From NCBI RefSeq assembly GCF_014633365.1, contig NC_068338.1:27964291-28028290 (forward strand): DNA of 64,000 bases, read 5' to 3'. The translations under genes were made by a program, and so were the position numbers. Below the pieces are notes generated by a model. The model did not search any database. It was not told the origin of the DNA and was given only the letters and a program-made list of their open reading frames with translations. Positions within the stretch are counted from its first letter, which is position 1, and each line of letters opens with the position of its first letter. Below are positions 55,986 to 64,000 of this stretch, piece by piece. The DNA is from Diospyros lotus (lineage: Eukaryota > Streptophyta > Magnoliopsida > Ericales > Ebenaceae).

Positions 55986-58900
55986 AACTGTAACAAACTC
56001 AATTTTCGCTCAATTCAAATATTGAGCTAATTGGGAGATATTTGAATAGTTTTAACTTGTACTTCATTGTGCCTATAGATCAAAACAGGTGTATGTTGAA
56101 AAGTCAAGAGCATATAGCCAGCTTCCAAAGACCCAAAGAATTTTGCTCTCACAAGTAAATATTCTTTCTCTTCTATTTTTGCCAATTTATTTGGCTTATA
56201 AAATAATTTGCACTGCCTCATGATAGACAGTATCGGTCTGTCGTAGAGAATATAATTATCTCCTATGATCATTTATATTTTCATTTCTATAATTAGTACA
56301 GGCTCGCTAAGACGATATACTTAATCAAAGATCAAGCAAAAAAAAACTTATTTAAAGATGGATCAAGATATATTATTAATTATTTTTGCCATCAACAGGG
56401 GAAACACAAAAAGTGCATGATCAAAAAGAAGAGAAATGGTCAAGAAAAACCGAAGGCCAGGCCAGGTATTAGATGAGCTGGCACATAAAGTTTATGATAA
56501 GTGATTGGTGTTGGTGTTGAAACCTATCTCTTCTGTACCCATCAAAGATATGGAAGCATCGAAGAGTAGACCATGTATTGATCATCCATGACCCCAAGAA
56601 AAGGAAAAGAAAGAAAGAAAGAGATTAAGAAAGAAGAAGATGAGCACACCTGCAGATCGAGCTGGAAAAGAAAGAAAAAAGGGCACAAAAAGTTGCTGAT
56701 CTAATGATTGATGTTGGTTGATCTGAGCTCTCCCTGTGGCCTGTGGGGATTACTTCATTACTCTTGAGATATTTAGGGCAACTATTTCTAACGTTTGGTG
56801 AGGCGTCTCATTTAAAGGCGACATTTGATGTTGCAAATGGTCCACCGGCCCCCCTCTTCATCCCATGCACTGTCTCTTCCCATATGCCTACTAATTAATT
56901 ACCAAAACATGCACAAAGATTGCAAGTTCGAGTTCGAGACAGACAAATGATCTTCTCTTGATCAGATGAACATGTTGATACGTGAATTATTCTGCCAACG
57001 GCAGTTGAAGAGTTACAGTTAATCTCAAAATGCTTGACATATTCATTAATAAAAACATCATGATTGAGAACAATTTGAATCACATTTTTAGGACACTTAT
57101 CCTCTAGGGCATTTGGAGCCTAAAAATTCGAAATGTAGTATCAAGAAGAGAGCAATAGCGAGCCATATAAATGATGGAAAATGTAGTCCATAGGCTAACT
57201 TGAGAGGAGAACCTAAATCAGAGCCGTAGTTCGTCCATGGCGATCTAAAAGACACCGCGGGAACAGCTCGCCCGGTAGCTTATCTTGACGATATATATCT
57301 ATATGCTACACATATATAAGCTAATAATAAGGCATACAAGAGAGTACGTACTTTTATGTCATAAAGCGAGGGCGACAGGCCCTACAACGTGCCCATGAGT
57401 TGCACCCTTTAATTGCATCTTCCCAGAGAATAAGTAAATGGACTTGCTAATTAAACTCATGCCAGCCGACCATTTTGATAAAAACTATCTTGTATACGTT
57501 ACGTACGTACTTTCCAAATATATATCATAAAAATAAAGTTTACTCTTATTTATTATGTATTAGTGATAAAAATTACTTTTAGTAAGTAATTAATTTTAGA
57601 CATTAAAAATTTATGTTGACGTGAACATCCAAAAGCACAAAAACAAATAAAATAATTTGTGGAAGATTGGGGCGGAGATTAATGAGGTTTCTTTCTGAAT
57701 AATTAAGCAGCCAGGGTGTCCACTTCTTTCTGAATAGTACCTCTTCCATTGTACGTCTTTCTTTTTTCTTTGGAAATTACTTTTTATGTGATTGCATTAA
57801 TTTTGTCGTGCTTTGTGACAAATAAAAAGAAATGGCGACATTTATGTTTTATACGATACTGTATTGCCCAGTACGGTATCATAACAGAAGGACGGCCGTC
57901 CTTTTATTATGCATGGTAGGGATGCCGTATGCGGGTCTTATATGTCTTATGCTAGTATTAGGAAAATACTACAAATTCACTTATATCAGATATTAAGATA
58001 TCATATTTTTCTTTGTTTCTTTTTAATTAATTTGACTCAGATTAAATTTTGACATATATAGTGCTCGTATGTCTTGCTAATTTCCATACTCATGGCAAAT
58101 GAGGGTGTCCACAACACCCCCCTGAACTTTGTCTCTTTGAGGGGTGTTGTGTGGTTAATTTCAAAAAGTTTAGGAACTGGTTGAATAAATTTTAAAATTT
58201 AGAATTTGTCTAGACTAAAGGAATAATAACAAAAAAATTTAACTATTTAGATAATATGAAAGAACTTATATGTTATCTAATTCTTCTCACCTAATTTATA
58301 AGTTCTTCTAATAGCTTTTGTTAAAAGTTGGTTTCTCCTAATTCTTTTAATAGCATATAAACTATTTCAAAAGAGCTCTGACTAATTAAGCAAAAGACTA
58401 AAATGCTCACCAAATATAAACTCTTACAACTTACAAACTCTTCCTAAAATAGAGTTTTAAAATTCCTACAATTTAAACATAGACAAACACCCTCTCATGA
58501 AGTAGATAATAACATCTAATTAACATGGCTTAATTTGTTGTGTTTGATAAAACGATTGCTAATTATAATATGTTGAAAGGCCCATTTTGGTAAAGGAATA
58601 ATGTCTTATACTTTTAGGTGTTCATTTTAGGATTCAGATATTTACGCATAGATTGGTCCATAAAATAACTTTTTCTCCTCACCATGTAAAGGTCAAGAGA
58701 TCCCAATAAACTAACGAGGCTAAATTGCATTTTCACTTCTTGTGATTTTGAGTTATTTAAATGAGATTTTTTTTATGATTTTAAAATATATTTGGAGATC
58801 TCTATACTTTATTTTATTTTATTTTGCTCAAACACCCCTTACATCAATTTAAGAATGCCTTTGGATAATTGTGTAAAAAAATTTAGTAGTAGGAATCTCT

Positions 58901-59227
58901 ATCTCTCGAGATATTTTTAAACAAAAGTGATTTGTAAATATTAATTTTAAGATAAGGTGTTTGAACAAAAATAATAAATCATAGCTATCTCTAATTAAAG
59001 ATATTTTTAAACTGTAACAACAGATCTTTTTTCAAATGATCCAAATCATAACGTACGGATATGAGCACACTTTACCCAACTAATAATGTAACCAGGTGAG
59101 TGTTGGTATTTTTTGAAGCATGAACCATAAATTCAGTTTTATTATGAATGAAATTTGTTAACAATTAGTCACGAGTAATTTGGACCCCATACCAAATTCA
59201 TGTGGCTTGGAATTTGAAAGATAATCG
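55986..59227. other. Spacer with inverted repeats
   Basis: No gene is supported. Notable are paired stem-loops at 57855-57903, a hairpin at 58110-58151 and a stretch at about 58150-58230 resembling the foldback-like element at 55880-55950. The rest is AT-rich. Confidence 0.4.
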
Positions 59228-59574
59228 TGTTAAATGCTGATGTAAAATGTAAACGTTGTTGAATGAGTTTTATCTCTTCGTGTGTATTTAGTATAGAAAT
59301 TGGAGCAATTACAGTTCCTAATATTTAAGATTCAATTGTTATTATCTCATGTTTTTCTTTATGGGTTAGTGGGTGGAAGTGAAGTTATAATCTCAATATG
59401 TGGATGTTTTCACTTTGTTTTTGTTTGTCTAACTAAATGTGATGTGAGAAGTGTTTTCAATAGATCCGATTATTAATTGAAGTTATTGCCTTTGTCAAAT
59501 TTCACTCCATATTATTTCTCTACTTCCTATTTTCTCTCTTCTTCAATATTGTCTTCTCTTTCTTCTTTCCAACA
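59228..59574 (+). repeat. 5' LTR of a decayed Copia element
   Basis: 347 bp, from TGTTAAATGCTGATG to TTTCCAACA. A related copy in inverted orientation lies at 60341-60546. It is followed by a degenerate tRNA-Met-like primer site (TAGTATTAGAGC). Confidence 0.7.
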
Positions 59575-59664
59575 TTTGTAGTATTAGAGCTAGATTCCAA
59601 TTAAAACTTAGCATTGCTGTGTGGTAATAGTTTGTGGAGTGGACGTAAAGGTTCTGTTTTCATT

Positions 59665-60340
59665 ATGTCTAATGGTATGAATTATACTCTAAACTTTTCT
59701 CAATTGTTGGTGTCCGTCTTCAATGGAGATAATTATATATGCTTTTTGGAGCATTAAATTAAAATGAAGATCTTTTTCATTTCTCAAGAGTTGTGGGATC
59801 TTGTAGAAAATAGGTATATATATAGAATCTGACGAGGTTGAGAAGGAGACGGAGTTGAAGGAGTTTTGGAAGAAGGATGCGAAGGCATTGCTGGTATTGC
59901 AGCAAGTAGTACTGACAGACATGGTCGTCTTTCCCTCGAATTGCAAGTGCGGCCAAATCAAAGGAAGCTTGGACTGTTCCACGTAAGTCAAGAGTTTCAT
60001 GGAGATAAAAAAGTAACCATTGTGTGAAACTCCAAACTCTTCGTAAAGAATTTGAGAACATGCGTACGAAAGGTAGTGAGTCGATTCAAGATTATATTGA
60101 TAGGGTTTCTATTATTGTAAATCAAATGGTAACTTATGGTTGGGGAGACAATTATTAATGATCATACAATTGTAGAAAAGGTTTTGAGGAGTTTGCCTTC
60201 TAAATTTAATCATGTTGTTATTGCTATTGAGTCGTCGAAGAATCTTGCTAAATATTCTCTTAATGAGTTAAGCGGTTCACTCTTTTAACACATGAAAAGA
60301 GGATGAACAAGTCTACAATTGAAAAGAAGAAGAGAAACAA
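59665..60340 (+). pseudogene. Copia gag, heavily broken
   Basis: A start (MSNG), then FSQLLVSVFNGDNY, LRKEFENMRTKGSESIQDY, IDRVSIIVNQMVTYG and LLTHEKRMN appear in shifting frames, matching a Copia gag (UBN2-type) order. There are many stops and frameshifts. It ends abruptly where the inverted LTR fragment begins. Confidence 0.75.
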
Positions 60341-60546
60341 CACATTTAAATAGACAAACATAAACAAAGTGAAAACATTTAAACACTGACATCGTGGCCT
60401 CACTTCCATCTACTAAGCCATAAATAAAAAAACATGGGATGATAACAAACTAAATCCTAAATACTAGGAACTATAACCACTCCACTTTCTATGCATAATG
60501 CACTTGAGTGTTCAACAAGGTTAACATTTTGCATCACCATTTAACA
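60341..60546 (-). repeat. Partial Copia LTR in inverted orientation
   Basis: The complement starts TGTTAAATGGTGATGC after a purine-rich AAGAGGGGA and matches about the first 210 of the 347 bp of the LTR at 59228-59574. It forms the 3' LTR of the minus-strand pol remnant and is cut off at the gag junction. Confidence 0.75.
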
Positions 60547-61187
60547 TCCCCTCTTAATGCAAAATTGACCACTCCAAGTGAGCATTGGAACTTCACAAAC
60601 TTGAGATAGCCAAGTCCCTTAGTAAAGCCATAACCAACTTAATTATTTGTTGAGCAATACTTCATCACAATCAATCCTTGAGCAACAACATCTTGAATAA
60701 AGTGATGCCGAACCTTAATGTGTTTTGTTCTTCCATGAAACATTAGACTTTTAGTCATTGAAATTATTGCTTTGTTGCCATAGAAAATCACCATTGCGTT
60801 TCCTTGAACTTGGAGAAAATCCTCTCTAACTCTTAGCAATTGCTTGACAAGTAATCGATATAACAACAATGTACTCAGCTTCTAAAGACAACAATGTTGC
60901 GTTTGCTTACTTCTTTGAGCTCTATGACACCGCTCCTAAACCAAGACTGAAAATGAAGTCGCTTGTGCTCTTTTTGTTATTTACAAAACTTATCCAATCA
61001 CTATCAGTAAAACCAATCAATTTAAAGTTAGGAACTATCTTGTACTAAATCCCAAAATTTCTTATAGCTCAAATGTAGTGAAAAATTTGGTTTGTTGCCC
61101 CCAATATGATGCAAAGAGGGATTATGCATGAACTTTAAGACCAAAATGACGAGAAACATGATATCTAGACGAATATGAGTCAAATAT

Positions 61188-61989
61188 TATCGACGTTCGA
61201 AATTGGTCGACGGTGATTCGTTGGCTCGCACTAGTGTGGTGGATCCGAGAGGGAGAAAATGGGATATCTGATTCAATTTGTGGACCTGTTGGCCCATCTC
61301 TGCAAGGTACTCCAAAGCCCAAGTTAATGAGCGAGCAAGTAAGTGCAAGATATTCGTAAATGGGCTAAAGAAAAAGCATACCCTAGCTCTCAAAAGAGCT
61401 GGCTAATATATAGAATGAGATGTCCCCCTGCATGTGTAGTACGTCTACAGGAGATGGGACATAGTACTTGGCGCCGGCGAGTACGTTCATGCAACAGCAA
61501 GGCGTCGATAGAACTTTCATTAATGTGGATGGAATCTATCATTAATGAGGATGGGATCTAAGATAAACGGGCGAAAATCCAGACTCGACTGTAATAATGT
61601 TGTTGCAAGAAGGCTAGGATGGGACTGGCATGGGCTAAGAAAATGGGCCGAGAAAATGGGCTTGAATGGTCCAGTTGGGGCGACCCCTGACCTACTGGTA
61701 TTCCGTGGCATACGTCCCTCCCATTATGCGAGCTGATCTGCTGAGCCAACGAACTACAAGGGTCATTGGGAGCTCACTCAAAACGTAATTGGGAGTTCGC
61801 TCGAATAGGTTGATGAGTTAGAGACATTATCGGGAGCTCACTTGGCCCCGCCATATGAGCTTGGACTCCAACAATGTGTCAACTCGCGTCAATGAGCTCA
61901 ACTCGAGATTTACTAGATCTTAAACGATTGGACCGATCCACTGAATTAAGTTCAGCCCATAAGGAGTAGAGCGAAAAATACTCGTAACA
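61188..61989 (-). mobile_element. Solo LTR inserted in the Copia RT
   Basis: 802 bp. The complement starts TGTTACGAGTATT and ends CGAACGTCGATA, with a TATA-like CTATATATTAG in its second half. The flanks carry the 5-bp duplication AATAT on the plus strand (61183-61187 and 61990-61994). Removing it joins the RT reading across the site (LIYL before, TH after). The terminal dinucleotide is TA rather than CA. Confidence 0.75.
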
Positions 61990-63594
61990 AATATATTAAC
62001 CCATAAACCAACTTCTAAAATACTTCTCATTGACCCCTAAAGTGTCATCATCTATTGTAAACTTTGCATTTGTATTCATAAGAGTAGAAAACATCTTATA
62101 ATTTTGCATGTTAAACTTATTTAATAAATTCAAAGCATATTTTTCTTGTGAAACAAAAATATCATAATTAATTTGGCAAATTTGTAACTCGAGAAAATAA
62201 TGTAACAACCCAAAATCTGTCATTTCAAATTCATCAATCATACCTTTCTTGAATTCTCTGGAAAGAACTTCAGAAGAACTAGAAGAGATAATGTTATCCA
62301 TATAAACACAGACAATAAGAATATCATCACCTTTCTCTTTCACATACAAAATGGGCTCACTATAGTATTACGATGGAAACCATTATCATTCAAATATGAA
62401 TCAATTCTCATATCATGATCGTGTCGCTTGCTTGAGTTCATAAAAGGGTCTTCTTGAGCTTGTACCTCTTATTTTCTTCACCTTCAACAACAAATCCTTG
62501 TGTTTGCTCAACATAAGCATCTTTTTCCAAATAACCATGACCAGAAAGACAAATTTGACAACAAACTAAAAAACCTTCCATTTCATATGAGCTCAAGATG
62601 TTAACACCAATCTAATAGTCTCAAATCTAGCAACAGGAGAAAAGGTTTCAAAAAAGTCTTTACCATACTTTTGCACATATCCCTTAGCCACCAACTTTGT
62701 GTTGCACTTTTGCATACTTCCATCTATTTTGTACTTCACCTTGTAGATCTACTTCACACCAATTGCATCTTTTCCTTGTGGCCTATCTACTACCCCTCAA
62801 GTGTTCTCTCTCTAGATGGAAGTCATATCTTTCATTTTCTCATTCATCTTTTCCACATGCTTCATCAGAACTCATGGATTTTGTTACTAGAAGAGCAAAT
62901 GTGTTAAAGAGTTATAAACTTTCCAAAGTTTTACCTTCCTTGGAAGAGCCATGCTCCTAATAGTCATTCTTGAAGGTTGAGGAGTTGGAAAGGCTTGTGG
63001 TGACAACATGAAATGTGATGGAAATTTTTTTGCAGTCCATTCCCAAAACTTGCTCTCATAAAAAATAACATTTCTACGAATAATTAACTTCTTAGTAACA
63101 GGATTATGCAATCGATACCCCTTTGTCTCATCACCATACCCAACAAAAATGCATTTCTCACACTTCTTATCCATCATCGTTAAGAGCTAGCATGGCATAA
63201 ACAATGCAACCTAAAATCTTCAAGGCACTTACAATGGGCTCGCGGTTCTACCAATCTTCATAAGAGTCATATCATGCACTGCCTTCGTGGGAGAGATGTT
63301 GAGATGGTGAAGCGATACAGCAACTGCTTCAACCCAAAAATCATTCAGAAGCTTGTTCTCATTCAACATACTCCTTTGTCATGTTGAACTCCTTTGTCAT
63401 CTCTACTATTGTTTGATTCTTTCTTTCAGTGACTATTTTGTTCTAGCCTTCCTCTCACCAACTGCCTCTTAACAAGATAAATTTCATTAGATAAAAATTC
63501 TCCTCCCCTGTCCATTCGAAGAATTTTTAATTGATGACCACATTCTTTTTTTGCAAAGGCATTGAATTCTCAAAATTTCTCAAGAGATTCTGAT

Positions 63595-63645
63595 TTTTGA
63601 ACAAGAAAAAAATACCAACTCATCTGAGTTGGTATTTTTGTTCAA
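63595..63645. repeat. Small perfect hairpin inside the integrase remnant
   Basis: AAATACCAACTCA and TGAGTTGGTATTT are exact complements around a two-base loop, and A/T-rich arms extend the pairing to GAAC/GTTC-type ends. Confidence 0.75.
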
Positions 63646-64000
63646 TAATAGGGTATTCATTGGCCCACGAATATTTGCATGCACCAACTCCAAAAGTTCC
63701 TTCACTCTCCATGCTTTTGCAACCAGAAATGACTACCTGTGTTGTTTTCCATAAACACATCCTTCAGAAACATCATCAGCAAAGGCAATGGAAGGCAAAC
63801 CATGAACCATCTTTTTTTACTCAATAACTTCAACCTATTAACAATGCAGGTGCTCATATCTCAAATGCCACAACCATGAGCCATCTTTTAACACTAGCAA
63901 GAAGTGCACAATCATCCAAACATGAAGTCTCAAGAGGGAACATCTCATTTTCAGCATTAGAAATTTTAACAAAGGGCATATTACACTTGATTTCACACAC

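Larger units (their letters stand above)
60547..64000 (-). pseudogene. Copia pol remnant: pre-integrase, integrase, RT, RNase H; continues past the window
   Basis: Reading down the minus strand from the window edge: a GAG pre-integrase zinc region (near 63640-63900), integrase parts (IKILRMDRGGEF-like near 63490, ERKNQTIVEM near 63410), CEKCIFVGYGDETKGYRL (about 63100-63160), RT (VCVYMDNII at about 62320-62290) and RNase H (FTDSDW near 61000, HGRTKHIKVRHHFIQDV near 60700). Stops and frameshifts are common. The RT box reads YMDN. The RT is split by a solo LTR at 61188-61989. It is the same family as the plus-strand gag next door but inverted. Confidence 0.85.

Noticed and set aside
1..64000. 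CRISPR arrays, bacterial operons and intact tRNA genes
   Set aside because: None seen; the plant context makes the first two inappropriate, and no cloverleaf with a proper T-arm was recognised by eye.

Overview
The window is nuclear DNA of a flowering plant, most likely a eudicot. It has AT-rich spacers, genes with GT-AG introns, plant-only families (a SAUR gene, plant HMA metal-domain proteins, an ABCF1/GCN1-type protein), and much of its length is transposable elements. Exon joins below were derived by hand from splice signals and reading phase; for every multi-exon gene the summed CDS length is divisible by three.

Layout. 1-3400 is AT-rich spacer with repeat-derived ends. 3562-5493 and 9417-10838 are tandem paralogues for heavy-metal-associated (HMA) domain proteins, both starting with a three-codon first exon. 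10.9-22.1 kb is a repeat graveyard: a 5S-rRNA-like fragment, a broken organellar-type ribosomal protein L18 exon, a gag-only Copia-type LTR element (13385-16248) carrying a nested hAT element (14841-15629), a solo LTR (18383-18740) and a second hAT element (19183-19855). 22.8-35.6 kb is one ABCF1-like gene. Its roughly 10-kb first coding intron holds a decayed Ty3/Gypsy chromovirus in antisense (25259-30869). A SAUR gene lies at 39571-40005 on the minus strand.

45160-55544 is a nearly intact, recent Ty3/Gypsy element of Tat type. It has 449-bp LTRs differing at two positions, a perfect TTAAG target duplication, a gag-pol frame broken by one TAG, two RNase H domains, a 96-bp tandem array after pol, and a three-exon antisense gene. 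It sits inside an older inverted-repeat (foldback-like) element. From 59228 to the window end are pieces of one Copia family in head-to-head orientation, with a solo LTR inserted in the reverse transcriptase.

The host genes look independent: metal-binding proteins, a cytosolic ribosome-associated ABCF ATPase and an auxin-type growth regulator. The main interest lies in nested transposon history with readable target-site duplications, the spliced antisense gene of the Tat element, and unequal domain evolution in the HMA pair. I found no convincing wholly new biological system.
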